DNA of 64,000 bases from Chryseobacterium angstadtii (GCF_001045465.1 NZ_LFND01000001.1:248001-312000); one strand, 5' to 3'; positions 1 through 7,804 are shown, numbered from the stretch's first letter. Made by a program: numbers and translations. Notes: a model not told the origin generated them from the letters alone.

Positions 1-378
1 TACTTCATTAGCTAATTTCAAAGCCATAGACTTATCATTTCTCTTTTTAGAGTAGCTAATTAACCATTTCATTGCCATAGAAATTTTTCTGTCAGCTCTG
101 ATTGGCATTGGGATCTGGAAGTTAGCTCCACCTACTCTTCTAGAACGTACTTCTACGTGAGGCATAACGTTTGTTAATGCATCTTTCCAGATTTCCAGGG
201 CAGTTTTTTCAGTTTCCCCTTTTTTAGTTTCTACGATATCTAATGCATCATAGAAAATTTTGAATGCGATTGACTTCTTACCGTCAAGCATTAAGTTGTT
301 TACGAATCTCGTTACCAATTGATCATTAAATTTAGGATCTGGTAACAACGGTCTTTTTTTCGCTTTTGTCTTTCTCAT
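1..378 (-). CDS. rpsG: 30S ribosomal protein S7 (3' end outside window)
   Basis: The first 126 codons of S7, a primary 16S rRNA binder that nucleates the head of the small subunit. The frame opens with [19 protein letters not shown] and continues through the conserved [20 protein letters not shown] stretch; the family is about 158 residues, so roughly 30 C-terminal residues lie outside the window. It starts 24 bases after rpsL ends, the usual rpsL-rpsG order of the str operon, and is presumably transcribed from the rpsL promoter. The window edge explains the truncation; nothing suggests a broken gene. Confidence 0.97.
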   Translation of the reverse strand, partial: MRKTKAKKRPLLPDPKFNDQLVTRFVNNLMLDGKKSIAFKIFYDALDIVETKKGETEKTALEIWKDALTNVMPHVEVRSRRVGGANFQIPMPIRADRKISMAMKWLISYSKKRNDKSMALKLANEV

Positions 379-401
379 TGCTTCTGTACCTTATTTAATG
401 A

Positions 402-815
402 TTACTTTTTCTTTCCTTTTGCAGGAGCAGCAGCTGCTTGTCCTGGTTTAGGTCTCTTAGCTCCGTACTTAGATCTTCTCTGAGTTCTTCCATTTACACC
501 AGCGGTGTCTAATGCACCTCTTACGATGTGGTAACGTACTCCCGGTAGGTCTTTCACCCTTCCGCCTCTAACCAATACTATCGAGTGCTCCTGAAGATTG
601 TGTCCTTCGCCCGGGATGTAGGCATTCACTTCTTTACCGTTAGAAAGTCTTACCCTTGCTACTTTTCTAAGTGCAGAGTTAGGTTTCTTAGGTGTAGTAG
701 TATATACTCTCGTACATACACCACGTCTTTGTGGACAAGAATCTAGGGCAGCCGATTTGCTCTTCTTGGCAAGCGTGGCTCTTCCTTTTCTTACTAATTG
801 TTGAATAGTAGGCAT
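402..815 (-). CDS. rpsL: 30S ribosomal protein S12
   Basis: S12 sits at the decoding centre and monitors codon-anticodon pairing. The 137-residue product carries the family signatures [13 protein letters not shown] and [13 protein letters not shown]. Residues K43 and K88, where changes cause streptomycin resistance or dependence in other bacteria, are both lysine, so the sequence looks streptomycin-sensitive. The C-terminus has an Ala/Pro/Lys-rich tail of about 15 residues beyond the E. coli protein. First gene of the str operon, with a clear Bacteroidota promoter 25 bases upstream. Confidence 0.98.
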   Translation of the reverse strand: MPTIQQLVRKGRATLAKKSKSAALDSCPQRRGVCTRVYTTTPKKPNSALRKVARVRLSNGKEVNAYIPGEGHNLQEHSIVLVRGGRVKDLPGVRYHIVRGALDTAGVNGRTQRRSKYGAKRPKPGQAAAAPAKGKKK

Positions 816-839
816 TTAATTGCTTTTTATTTTAGGGTG

Positions 840-871
840 CAAAAATAGGAATATTTTTTTAATCTGCAAAA
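840..871 (-). promoter_or_regulatory. Promoter of the str operon (rpsL-rpsG)
   Basis: Read on the minus strand, TATTTTTG (840-847) matches the Bacteroidota -7 consensus TAnnTTTG exactly, and TTTTG (867-871) lies 19 bases upstream where the -33 TTG is expected. The leader to the rpsL ATG is about 20 bases and has no Shine-Dalgarno sequence. Confidence 0.8.
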
Positions 872-1250
872 CTTATATAAAAATTAAAATCAAACACTTA
901 CACATGAAAGACACCGCATCTGAAATGTTCCACAACAGGGGCCCGATATTCATTGAGAAAATATAAAAAACAGAGGAATATTTTTTCTTAATGACTCTAT
1001 ATTAAATAATTGTAAAATCTATTCCATTATTTCAACATCCACATTTTTATTCCAGTCAAAGTTTTTGACATGCTCTTTTAAGGAATTATGAATATGAGGA
1101 TCTACGGAATAAACAGACACATGATCTACTAGCCGATGTTATCAATAAGCTTTTCATTTGTCTGCAACATTAATACTTCCAAACTATTTTAAGAAATTTT
1201 CTTATAGTTATCTTCTATCGGCATCGGGGCCTGTTCGGCACAATATTTTC
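872..1250. other. Intergenic region without an intact gene
   Basis: About 380 bases between the rpsL promoter and the dps promoter. The only structure I see is a short, apparently decayed minus-strand reading frame at 1019-1138, listed separately. No strong hairpin or RNA gene is visible. Confidence 0.6.
1019..1138 (-). pseudogene. Possible C-terminal remnant of a lost gene
   Basis: A 39-codon minus-strand frame, closed upstream by a stop and lacking a start codon, ends in a TAG stop. Its translation (segments such as HVSVYSVDPHIHNSLKEHV and NFDWNKNVDVEIME) has the amino acid composition of a real protein rather than of random AT-rich DNA. I do not recognise the family. It may equally be chance coding potential in an intergenic region. 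Confidence 0.25.
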
Positions 1251-1258
1251 TAATTTTG
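1251..1258 (+). promoter_or_regulatory. -7 element of the dps promoter
   Basis: TAATTTTG matches TAnnTTTG exactly and lies 21 bases before the ATG of the Dps gene. No clear -33 TTG is visible at the usual distance. Confidence 0.65.
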
Positions 1259-1279
1259 TTACTATAAAAAAATAAACAT

Positions 1280-1756
1280 ATGAAAAATGCAAGCATTATC
1301 GGCCTGAAAGAGGCCGATTGTAAAAACATTTCAGAAAAATTAAATACCCTGTTAGCGAACTATTCCATATTCTATCAGAACACAAGAGGTTCTCACTGGA
1401 ATATCAAAGGAGACCAGTTTTTCACCCTTCATCCGAAGTTTGAAGAATTGTACAACAGCCTTGTATTGAAGATCGACGAAATTGCGGAAAGAATACTGAC
1501 ATTAGGAGCAACTCCCGCCCACAATTATTCCGATTATCTGAAAGTATCTACTATTAAGGAAAGTAAAGAGGTAAGCGACGGTACAAAAAGTGTAGAAAAT
1601 ATTCTAAGCTCCTTCAAAGTAGTTCTGGATCTGCAAAGAGAACTTCTGGATATTACCGGAGAAGCAGGAGATGAAGGAACCAATTCCCAGATGAGCGACT
1701 ACATCACAGAACAGGAAAAAGAAGTATGGATGTACAATTCTTATTTAGGAAAGTAA
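1280..1756 (+). CDS. dps: Dps family ferritin-like DNA protection protein
   Basis: A 158-residue four-helix-bundle protein of the Dps family; such proteins form dodecamers that oxidise and store iron and shield DNA from Fenton chemistry in stationary phase or peroxide stress. The ferroxidase ligands are recognisable with canonical spacing: H39 in RGSHWNIKG, H51 in TLHPKFEEL, D66 and E70 in KIDEIAERI. The N-terminal tail is short with few lysines, so DNA binding may be weak. Transcribed alone, with its own promoter and an intrinsic terminator at 1781. Family assignment is secure; the stress role is known for the family, not shown here. Confidence 0.93.
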   Translation: MKNASIIGLKEADCKNISEKLNTLLANYSIFYQNTRGSHWNIKGDQFFTLHPKFEELYNSLVLKIDEIAERILTLGATPAHNYSDYLKVSTIKESKEVSDGTKSVENILSSFKVVLDLQRELLDITGEAGDEGTNSQMSDYITEQEKEVWMYNSYLGK

Positions 1757-1780
1757 CCGACAAAAATCAATTGATTAATA

Positions 1781-1815
1781 AAAAAATCGTCTTACATTTA
1801 GACGATTTTTATTTT
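1781..1815 (+). terminator. Intrinsic terminator after dps
   Basis: AAATCGTCT and AGACGATTT form a 9-bp stem with a 7-base loop (TACATTT), followed by a T-rich run; it lies 24 bases after the dps stop. Confidence 0.85.
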
Positions 1816-1822
1816 AAATAAC

Positions 1823-1830
1823 TATATTTG
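1823..1830 (+). promoter_or_regulatory. -7 element of the pncB promoter
   Basis: TATATTTG, an exact TAnnTTTG match, 19 bases before the pncB ATG and directly after the dps terminator. Confidence 0.65.
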
Positions 1831-1849
1831 CGTTAAAATCACACATATT

Positions 1850-3028
1850 ATGTACGACGTTCGATTAAACTCTATACTTGATAACGATTTCTATAAAATA
1901 ACCATGCAGAATGCGGTGGTAAAGCTATTTCCTAGCTCCATCGTGAAATATGAATTCATCAACAGAGGAAAACATCAGTTTCCGGAAGGTTTTGATACCG
2001 CATTAAAAGAAGCTGTCAATAAAATGGCAGAGCTGAAACTGACCAAAGATGAAAAAAAATTCATGGCAAGAACCTGTCCTTATATAGATCTGCCCTATCT
2101 TGATTTCCTGGAAGGCTATCATTATGATCCTTCCGAAGTAAAAATTCACCAGGAAGGCAGTGATCTTTCGGTAACCGTAGAAGGACTTTGGTACAGAACC
2201 ATTCTTTGGGAAGTTCCTTTGCTCGCTTTAATCAGCGAACTTCATTATGAGATGAATCATATGGAAAGAGATTCCAATGAAATTGTAATGAAAAAAACTT
2301 TAGAAAAAGCAGATTCACTCGCAAGACTTGGGGTTAATTTTGCCGAATTCGGGACCAGAAGAAGACATTCTTATAAAGTACAGAATCTGGTGATGGAAGC
2401 TTTAACGCAAAAGAAAGAATCCACATTCATCGGAAGCTCCAATGTACATTTCGCTATGAAATACGGAGTTAAACCAATTGGTACTCACGCTCATGAATGG
2501 TTTATGTTCCATGCTGCCGAATATGGATTTAAAATGGCCAACGAACTGGCACTTGAGCACTGGGTAGATGTCTACAGAGGGGATCTTGGAGTAGCCCTTT
2601 CCGACACCTATACCACGGATGTTTTCTTCCAGCAGTTCGATAAAAAATTCGCCAAGCTTTTTGACGGTGTCCGTCATGACAGCGGTGATCCTTTAGAATT
2701 TGCAGATAAAACCATCGCACATTACAAAAACAACGGTATTAATCCATTATTCAAATACATTATCTTTTCTGATGCTTTAAATCTGGAAAAAGTAGAAGAA
2801 ATCACCAATTACTGCAAAGGAAAAATCGGTGTCTCTTTCGGTATCGGAACAAATCTTACCAATGATGTAGGCTTAAAACCAATGAATATCGTCATGAAAT
2901 TGATCGGTGTACAGGCACCCAATAAAGAATGGATCCCAACAGTGAAACTTTCAGACGAACATGGAAAATATACCGGAGATCCTAAGATGATAGAACTGGC
3001 TAAGGAGTTTTTGAGAATAAAAGATTAG
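1850..3028 (+). CDS. pncB: Nicotinate phosphoribosyltransferase
   Basis: Catalyses nicotinate + PRPP (+ ATP) to nicotinate mononucleotide, the entry of the Preiss-Handler NAD salvage route in the cytoplasm. The 392-residue length is normal for the PncB class. Visible motifs are the N-terminal DNDFYKITMQ, FGTRRRHSYKVQ, GVKPIGTHAHEWF and VRHDSGDP. The histidine that is phosphorylated in the characterised enzymes lies in the GTHAHEW segment; here the candidates are H213 and H215. The gene has its own promoter; the next gene is 60 bases away with no terminator between them, so some read-through is possible. Confidence 0.96.
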   Translation: MYDVRLNSILDNDFYKITMQNAVVKLFPSSIVKYEFINRGKHQFPEGFDTALKEAVNKMAELKLTKDEKKFMARTCPYIDLPYLDFLEGYHYDPSEVKIHQEGSDLSVTVEGLWYRTILWEVPLLALISELHYEMNHMERDSNEIVMKKTLEKADSLARLGVNFAEFGTRRRHSYKVQNLVMEALTQKKESTFIGSSNVHFAMKYGVKPIGTHAHEWFMFHAAEYGFKMANELALEHWVDVYRGDLGVALSDTYTTDVFFQQFDKKFAKLFDGVRHDSGDPLEFADKTIAHYKNNGINPLFKYIIFSDALNLEKVEEITNYCKGKIGVSFGIGTNLTNDVGLKPMNIVMKLIGVQAPNKEWIPTVKLSDEHGKYTGDPKMIELAKEFLRIKD

Positions 3029-3088
3029 GTTTTAGATTTCAGACTTCGGAGACTAGATATTAGACTTATTATTAAAACATTGATTGCT

Positions 3089-3559
3089 ATGAAACTAAAA
3101 ATTTACGTATCCCTGAGCATCCTGATGGCAACTTTATCTTTTGCACAGGAAAAGAAGGCAGAAAAACCAAAATTCAACCAGGAACTGGCCACTTCTCTTG
3201 GTGCAGACCAATACGGAATGAAAGCTTACACCATCGTAATGCTTACAACAGGCAGCACAAAAATTGAAGACAAAGCCAAAATGGGCGAAGTGATGAAAGG
3301 CCACATGGCCAATATCGGTAAGCTGGCCGATGAAGGAAAAATTGTGGTAGCCGGACCGTTTTTAGAAAAAAATAAAGAAAACTATCGTGGTATGTTCATT
3401 TTCAATACCAAATCTAAAGAAGAGGCCGAGCAATGGGTAAAAACAGATCCCGCTGTGCAGGCCGGCGTTTTCAGCTATGAAATATTTCCGTGGTACGGTT
3501 CCGCAGCCTTGCCGCTATATCTGAAACATCACGGAGAGATTTCAAAGGAAAATCCTTAA
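3089..3559 (+). CDS. Exported YciI-like (YCII domain) protein
   Basis: A 156-residue protein with a cleavable signal peptide (MKLKIYVSLSILMATLSFAQ, cleavage likely after FAQ) and a mature part resembling the YCII fold: KIVVAGPFLEKNKENYRGMFIF, then the sequence KTDPAVQAGVFSYEIFPWYG typical of the C-terminal strand. YCII domains are small dimeric alpha/beta proteins of mostly unknown function. An upstream TTG at 3080 would add MIA before the signal peptide, so I chose the ATG at 3089. The 50 bases before it contain a degenerate TTAGATTTCAGACTT-type microrepeat common between genes in this group. Confidence 0.75.
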   Translation: MKLKIYVSLSILMATLSFAQEKKAEKPKFNQELATSLGADQYGMKAYTIVMLTTGSTKIEDKAKMGEVMKGHMANIGKLADEGKIVVAGPFLEKNKENYRGMFIFNTKSKEEAEQWVKTDPAVQAGVFSYEIFPWYGSAALPLYLKHHGEISKENP

Positions 3560-3620
3560 AAAAATCTTTGACCATATATTGTTTCAAGAGTTTTGTATAA
3601 TCAAATTCATATAAAAACCA

Positions 3621-4085
3621 ATGAGCATCCTATCCAACATTTTCTGGGCATTTAAGCGCCAGAATTATCCCAGCATTGAAGATTTCAATAATGAAGTTAA
3701 AGATTATCAGAAACGTATATTAAAGGACAAAGCCTCCTGGGATCCTGAAAAAATAGTTATTGACGCACCAGAAATTGATGTTTGCTACGAAGCATGGATC
3801 AGAGGAAAAGAAAATATCAGTACCAATGAAACACTACTGGAAAGCGAAAAAGATCCTTTCCATCAAGACAACAGCGAAAATGGCATGTTTCAGGTAGAAC
3901 TGTGTGCAACGCTGAAAGCAGCCAACGGAACCAATTTTACAGCTCTGGACCTTTTGCATCAGTTACAAAATCAGGTTAGCAACAAAGAACTTGGAGATCA
4001 TCTCTTTTTTGAAGGTCTTACTCCGCAAAGTCCTGGTGAACAAAAACAGGATAAGCCGCTTTATTATATGTACTGCGGTAGCTGA
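3621..4085 (+). CDS. Hypothetical protein, 154 residues
   Basis: I do not recognise this protein. It has no signal peptide or membrane segment and is rich in Asp, Glu, Lys and Asn, so it is likely a soluble cytoplasmic protein. It contains WAFKRQNYPSIEDFNNEVKDY near the N-terminus and ends in PLYYMYCGS. The start is the first ATG in frame, about 20 bases after TTTTGTATAAT. It is followed at 4140 by the hairpin that precedes the GG-leader peptide gene; that hairpin may act as its terminator. Confidence 0.65.
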   Translation: MSILSNIFWAFKRQNYPSIEDFNNEVKDYQKRILKDKASWDPEKIVIDAPEIDVCYEAWIRGKENISTNETLLESEKDPFHQDNSENGMFQVELCATLKAANGTNFTALDLLHQLQNQVSNKELGDHLFFEGLTPQSPGEQKQDKPLYYMYCGS

Positions 4086-4139
4086 TAAAAAAAATTAGAC
4101 TTCAGCCTGCTTCAGATAACAATTGAATAAAATATAAAT

Positions 4140-4185
4140 AAATCATTATGTAACATCATAGTGATTTATTTTTTTATTATATTAG
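4140..4185 (+). promoter_or_regulatory. Conserved hairpin and promoter-like box before GG-leader peptide 1
   Basis: AAATCATTATG (4140-4150) and CATAGTGATTT (4157-4167) form an 11-bp stem with one G-U pair and the loop TAACAT, followed by a T-rich run. TATATTAG (4178-4185) is one base off the TAnnTTTG box. The same arrangement occurs at 7456-7500 before the second peptide gene, with a base change that keeps pairing. It may terminate the upstream gene, attenuate the peptide gene, or both. Confidence 0.6.
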
Positions 4186-4240
4186 ACATTCGTTTTCAGA
4201 CGAATACAAATTAATACCATAAACTAAAAAAAATTAATTC

Positions 4241-4495
4241 ATGAAAAAAACTCATTTATCAAAGATCTCAAGAAAAGAACTGAAAGAGGTATTTGGAGGA
4301 ACATTAGTCCATGCCCTGGAATGTTATTCAGACAGAGAATGCAGTGGACGTGGCGAAGGAATGATCAGATGTCCTGACGGAACCACTTCCATGACCGGCC
4401 ATATATGTATGGGAGGAACATGTGTTATGGCCACAGGATTCTGCGGACCCCTTGTTCTGGATCCGGGACCACACCCGGGACCAATGCTTCCATAA
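4241..4495 (+). CDS. GG-leader, six-cysteine bacteriocin-like peptide 1
   Basis: An 84-residue precursor. Residues 1-20 (MKKTHLSKISRKELKEVFGG) look like a double-glycine leader of the Bacteroidota natural-product/bacteriocin-like class, normally cut by a C39-type peptidase-transporter. The core has six cysteines (ECY, REC, IRCPDG, HICMGG, TCV, FCG) and a Pro/Gly-rich tail ending PGPMLP. The half from MIRCPDG onward is nearly repeated in the peptide at 7550. No C39 transporter or modification enzyme lies nearby, so export and function are unknown; antimicrobial activity is inferred only from the leader type. Confidence 0.75.
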   Translation: MKKTHLSKISRKELKEVFGGTLVHALECYSDRECSGRGEGMIRCPDGTTSMTGHICMGGTCVMATGFCGPLVLDPGPHPGPMLP

Positions 4496-4517
4496 TTATA
4501 GTATTCATAACAAATAG

Positions 4518-4544
4518 AGTGAACCTTTCCGGTTCACTTTTTTT
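4518..4544 (+). terminator. Intrinsic terminator after GG-leader peptide 1
   Basis: AGTGAACC / GGTTCACT stem of 8 bp, loop TTTCC, followed by seven T residues. Closely similar to the terminator of peptide 2 at 7805, with paired substitutions in the stem. Confidence 0.9.
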
Positions 4545-4691
4545 GTGATAATAATTAAATAAGTAAAAAAATAAATCCCACAAAATATGGAACATTTAGT
4601 CTAAAAATACACAATTAACAAATTAAATACCACAAAAACATTATTATGAAATAAAAAATCAATATTAACTCATAAATACGTAAAAAATTAT

Positions 4692-4699
4692 TATATTAG
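4692..4699 (+). promoter_or_regulatory. Promoter-like TATATTAG box before the GEVED/T9SS gene
   Basis: Same TATATTAG octamer as at 4178 and 7493, one base off TAnnTTTG. It lies 15 bases before the ATG at 4715, so the leader would be very short. The preceding 150 bases are AT-rich without other clear signals. Confidence 0.35.
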
Positions 4700-4714
4700 G
4701 TGAAAATTAATTCT

Positions 4715-6307
4715 ATGAAAAAACTATTACTTTTGAGTTCCATGGCACTCGCAACAATGGGCAGTGCACAGATTTTAGTTACGGAAAGCTTTGAAAATCC
4801 AACCTATCCTGGATTTGTAATTAGCGGAGGGTATACAGGTACTGCCGGAGGGTATCTTGCAGGATGTGACGGTACGGTAGCCATAGGTGCTGAAGCTTAT
4901 GGATCGAGTACAGCCAACAGAACCATTAATCTGATCTACACAAAACCGGCAAGCATAACTGCCAATGGAAAAAAAATAGATATTTCTTTTTCATACAGTA
5001 CATCCCCTTATGATGGAACAAGCAGCATAGGCGGAACCATTACCGCAGCCTATTCTACAGACTCAGGAGCCACTTATACAACTGTTGGCTCTCCGGTTAC
5101 TTTAACATCAGCTGCACAAACCTGTGCCACATTTGCGGGTACAATTCCTGAAAGTGCGAATGTCAACGGAAATTTTATGCTTCGTATTCAGACGTTAGGA
5201 ACAACAGGAACTACCTATGACTTTTACAGTTTTATAGATAATGTTAAAATCAAACAGGAAGTGGTAGCAGCTCCTGCCTGTACTGCACTAACCAGTCCGG
5301 CAAACGCCGCCACAGGAGTTCCGGTACGTCCGCCAATGACCTGGGCAGCAGCAGCAGGCGCAGAACTTTATAAAATAAAAGTGGGAACCACTCCGGGAGC
5401 TTCCAATGTATATACCGGAACCACATTCGGTACTTCATTTACGCCACCATCTACAAGTGCTTTCCCTCAAAATACACTGCTTTATGCATCAATTACTCCA
5501 TCCAATGCGATAGGTGATGCAACAGGATGTACGGAAATTTCCTTCACTACAGGAAGCAATCCTTTCACCCCTTATTGCGGACCACTTGTTGCTAAATCAG
5601 CAGTGTACCCTATTTCAAATGTTGTATTGAGCGATATGACCAATGCTTCCAGTGCAACTGCCAATACCGGTGATGGACACGAAAACTTTACCAACAAAAT
5701 AGCAACTCTTACAAGAGGAACGTCACATCCTATAACACTTTCAGGAACAGGTTTAGGAACTAACCGATTCGGATTTACTGTTTTCATAGACTGGAATCAG
5801 AACGGAAGCTTTACAGATGCAGGGGAAGCTTATTTCGTGACTTCTGATTTTGCAGGAGGTACAGGCGCTACAGTGACTGCCAATAAGAATATCGTGGTTC
5901 CGGCTACTGCAGCTTTAGGAAATACGAGAATGAGAGTAAAATACCAGTTCAATAGTTCAACCACCAGTGTAAGAGCAGAATTATCAAACCCTTGTACAGA
6001 TCTTAATGAAGGGCAGGCTGAAGATTATATGATTATTGTACAGAAAAATGTATTAGCTACGTCTGATGTAAATGCAGATAACAAAGCAGACATCACTGTT
6101 TATCCTAATCCATTCAAAGATATCCTGAAGATCTCTGATATCAAAAATGTACAGACTATTGTTGTAACCGATATTTCAGGCCGTCAGGTAAAAACACTGA
6201 AAGCAAGCAATGAAATTAATCTTTCTGACTTGAATTCAGGTCTTTATCTAATCTCTCTTCATATGGAAGACGGAAGCATTAAAACGCTGAAAGCTATCAA
6301 AAAATAA
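4715..6307 (+). CDS. Secreted GEVED-domain protein with T9SS type A sorting signal
   Basis: A 530-residue exported protein. Signal peptide MKKLLLLSSMALATMGSAQ; residues ~20-185 form a jelly-roll-like, Ser/Thr-rich region ending in DFYSFIDNVKIKQ; residues ~190-285 look like a fibronectin-III-type repeat (TSPANAATGVPVRPPMTWAA); residues ~290-445 match the GEVED domain (FTVFIDWNQNGSFTDAGEAY, then LNEGQAEDYMIIV); the last ~75 residues are a type A sorting domain (ITVYPNPFKDILKI through TLKAIKK). Likely a surface or secreted adhesin or binding protein. The GTG at 4700 would place five residues before the signal peptide, so I chose the ATG at 4715. It separates the two GG-leader peptide cassettes. 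Confidence 0.85.
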   Translation: MKKLLLLSSMALATMGSAQILVTESFENPTYPGFVISGGYTGTAGGYLAGCDGTVAIGAEAYGSSTANRTINLIYTKPASITANGKKIDISFSYSTSPYDGTSSIGGTITAAYSTDSGATYTTVGSPVTLTSAAQTCATFAGTIPESANVNGNFMLRIQTLGTTGTTYDFYSFIDNVKIKQEVVAAPACTALTSPANAATGVPVRPPMTWAAAAGAELYKIKVGTTPGASNVYTGTTFGTSFTPPSTSAFPQNTLLYASITPSNAIGDATGCTEISFTTGSNPFTPYCGPLVAKSAVYPISNVVLSDMTNASSATANTGDGHENFTNKIATLTRGTSHPITLSGTGLGTNRFGFTVFIDWNQNGSFTDAGEAYFVTSDFAGGTGATVTANKNIVVPATAALGNTRMRVKYQFNSSTTSVRAELSNPCTDLNEGQAEDYMIIVQKNVLATSDVNADNKADITVYPNPFKDILKISDIKNVQTIVVTDISGRQVKTLKASNEINLSDLNSGLYLISLHMEDGSIKTLKAIKK

Positions 6308-6333
6308 TCAACTTAAAATTCTATTACATCATG

Positions 6334-6361
6334 AAGCGGCGGTATTGTACTGCCGCTTTTT
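6334..6361 (+). terminator. Intrinsic terminator after the GEVED/T9SS gene
   Basis: AAGCGGCGGTA and TACTGCCGCTT form an 11-bp stem with one G-U pair and the loop TTG, followed by a T run. Confidence 0.9.
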
Positions 6362-6383
6362 ATTATTCTGTACATTAATTTAA

Positions 6384-6391
6384 TATATTTA
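6384..6391 (+). promoter_or_regulatory. Promoter-like box before the DUF5995 fragment
   Basis: TATATTTA, one base off TAnnTTTG, 17 bases before the ATG of the fragment. The intact DUF5995 gene has TATCTTTA at a similar distance (7894), so the fragment appears to have kept its promoter region. Confidence 0.35.
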
Positions 6392-6408
6392 AGTAAAACT
6401 AAAATCGT

Positions 6409-6498
6409 ATGAAAACAATACAGGAAGTTCTGAAAAAGCTGGACGAAATCATTATTTGGCGCAAGGAAAACCAAAGCCCGACAGGATATTTTGTATGA
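6409..6498 (+). pseudogene. N-terminal fragment of a DUF5995 gene
   Basis: Twenty-nine codons (MKTIQEVLKKLDEIIIWRK...) then a TGA. They align almost residue for residue with the N-terminus of the intact gene at 7919, up to the shared motif ENQSPxGYF. After the stop the similarity ends abruptly; the following bases encode an unrelated short open stretch (YETHIRFEFNDYVFPKM in another frame). This is a truncated paralogue, consistent with duplication of the peptide + DUF5995 unit followed by deletion or rearrangement. Confidence 0.8.
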
Positions 6499-6551
6499 AA
6501 CTCATATCAGATTTGAATTCAACGATTATGTATTTCCAAAAATGATGCACT

Positions 6552-7391
6552 ATGAAAACACAAACTATGACTTTATTTCTATTAATTCCTATTTCATTTT
6601 TTTCCCAAAAGACTGAAAAAAATTTTATCATAGACGATGACGGAATTACTGTTGAAAAGTTGAATAAAACACTTTCGTATGATGATAATTATAATAAGGA
6701 TAACAAGATTTATAAAATTGGGAGACGTTTTATTTACTCCTATTATTATGAAAACCAGGAGGGAAAAAAAATTTTAGTTGGAAAAGGTGAACCCATAAAA
6801 CAGCAGGATTATTATATACATGATTGGAAGTTCATCCCAATAGATAACCCTACAGACGAGACAGTAAAAAATATAATTTTAAAACCCGTTACTGGCAACA
6901 TATTCAAACATCACCTTCCTGACTATAACCAAACCGGTATCTCATATGAGTATGTAATGGGCAATAGCCTTGCGCTAAATACGGAAACCACAGGCGTGAT
7001 AGAAAATGAAATGAATCTTTGGATCCACCCGCCACGCAGCAATTTTTTTGAGATTTTAGAGATAAACCCTTTTCCTTATATTAAAGCTCCCTATAAAACA
7101 GGCAACAAATGGAAGTGGAAACTGGAAATCGGAGACGGCTGGTCAGATAAAAGATGGAAGGAATGGACAGGGGGAATAGAAAACAGCTACGAGTATGAAA
7201 TTACAGACAGAAAAAATATACCAACAAAATTAGGAAATCTGGATTGCTATGTTGTAACTGCAAAAGCCACAAGCAGAATAGGAGAAACGGGACTCATCTC
7301 CTATTTCAGTCCCATCTATGGATTTATAAAACTCGAATACAAAAATATTGATGGGACAAAAACGGTCCTTGAACTTGAAAAGGCGGAATAA
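6552..7391 (+). CDS. Exported protein of unknown function, 279 residues
   Basis: Signal peptide MKTQTMTLFLLIPISFFSQ, then a hydrophilic mature protein rich in Tyr, Trp, Lys and Asn. The C-terminal part (TGNKWKWKLEIGDGW, then LGNLDCYVVTAKATSR, then SYFSPIYGFIKLEYKN) has the alternating pattern of a beta-sandwich in which a small molecule or lipoprotein could bind; it loosely resembles DUF3108-like proteins, but I cannot assign it. It sits between the DUF5995 fragment and the second peptide cassette. An ATG at 6567 is an alternative start but would shorten the signal peptide. Confidence 0.65.
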   Translation: MKTQTMTLFLLIPISFFSQKTEKNFIIDDDGITVEKLNKTLSYDDNYNKDNKIYKIGRRFIYSYYYENQEGKKILVGKGEPIKQQDYYIHDWKFIPIDNPTDETVKNIILKPVTGNIFKHHLPDYNQTGISYEYVMGNSLALNTETTGVIENEMNLWIHPPRSNFFEILEINPFPYIKAPYKTGNKWKWKLEIGDGWSDKRWKEWTGGIENSYEYEITDRKNIPTKLGNLDCYVVTAKATSRIGETGLISYFSPIYGFIKLEYKNIDGTKTVLELEKAE

Positions 7392-7455
7392 ACAGTACAT
7401 ATTAATTCCAGATTTACCAGAATTACACTCTTACCATTAATACAAATAAAAAAAC

Positions 7456-7500
7456 AAATCATTATGTAACATCATGGTGATTTATTTTTTAATATATTAG
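7456..7500 (+). promoter_or_regulatory. Conserved hairpin and promoter-like box before GG-leader peptide 2
   Basis: AAATCATTATG (7456-7466) pairs with CATGGTGATTT (7473-7483) around the loop TAACAT, with two G-U pairs; TATATTAG follows at 7493-7500. Compared with the copy at 4140, the single stem change (A to G) preserves pairing with U, so an RNA structure is plausible. Confidence 0.6.
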
Positions 7501-7549
7501 TAACTCATTTTCAGAAATATACAAACTAAAACCATCAAAAATTAATTCC

Positions 7550-7786
7550 ATGAAAAAAATGAATCTATCAAAACTTTCAAGAACAGAGCTGAAAGAGGTA
7601 TTTGGCGGGTATTTATATCCGGCACCATGTCCCGGAGGATGTCCGGGAGAAGCGATGATCAGGTGTCCTGACGGCTCCACAACGATGACTAATTTCATAT
7701 GCATGGGCGGAGGATGTGTAGCAGCAGCAATGTGCAAACCATTGGTTCTTGAACCTTTTCCAGATCCGGTGATCTTCACTCCATAA
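7550..7786 (+). CDS. GG-leader, six-cysteine bacteriocin-like peptide 2
   Basis: A 78-residue paralogue of the peptide at 4241. The leader MKKMNLSKLSRTELKEVFGG ends in the double glycine. The core keeps all six cysteines (PCPG, GCPG, IRCPDG, FICMGG, GCV, MCK) with 11 residues between the third and fourth and 4 between the fourth and fifth, as in peptide 1. The first Cys pair is spaced differently (3 rather than 5 residues) and the Pro-rich tail differs (PFPDPVIFTP). The conserved cysteine pattern suggests disulfides or a modified scaffold. No dedicated transporter is encoded next to it. Confidence 0.75.
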   Translation: MKKMNLSKLSRTELKEVFGGYLYPAPCPGGCPGEAMIRCPDGSTTMTNFICMGGGCVAAAMCKPLVLEPFPDPVIFTP

Positions 7787-7804
7787 TCAGATTAACAAAA
7801 ATAA

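Noticed and set aside
7489..7779. Minus-strand open frame antisense to GG-leader peptide 2
   Set aside because: It is the mirror of the repetitive Gly/Pro/Cys codons of the real gene, has no promoter box and no protein-like features.
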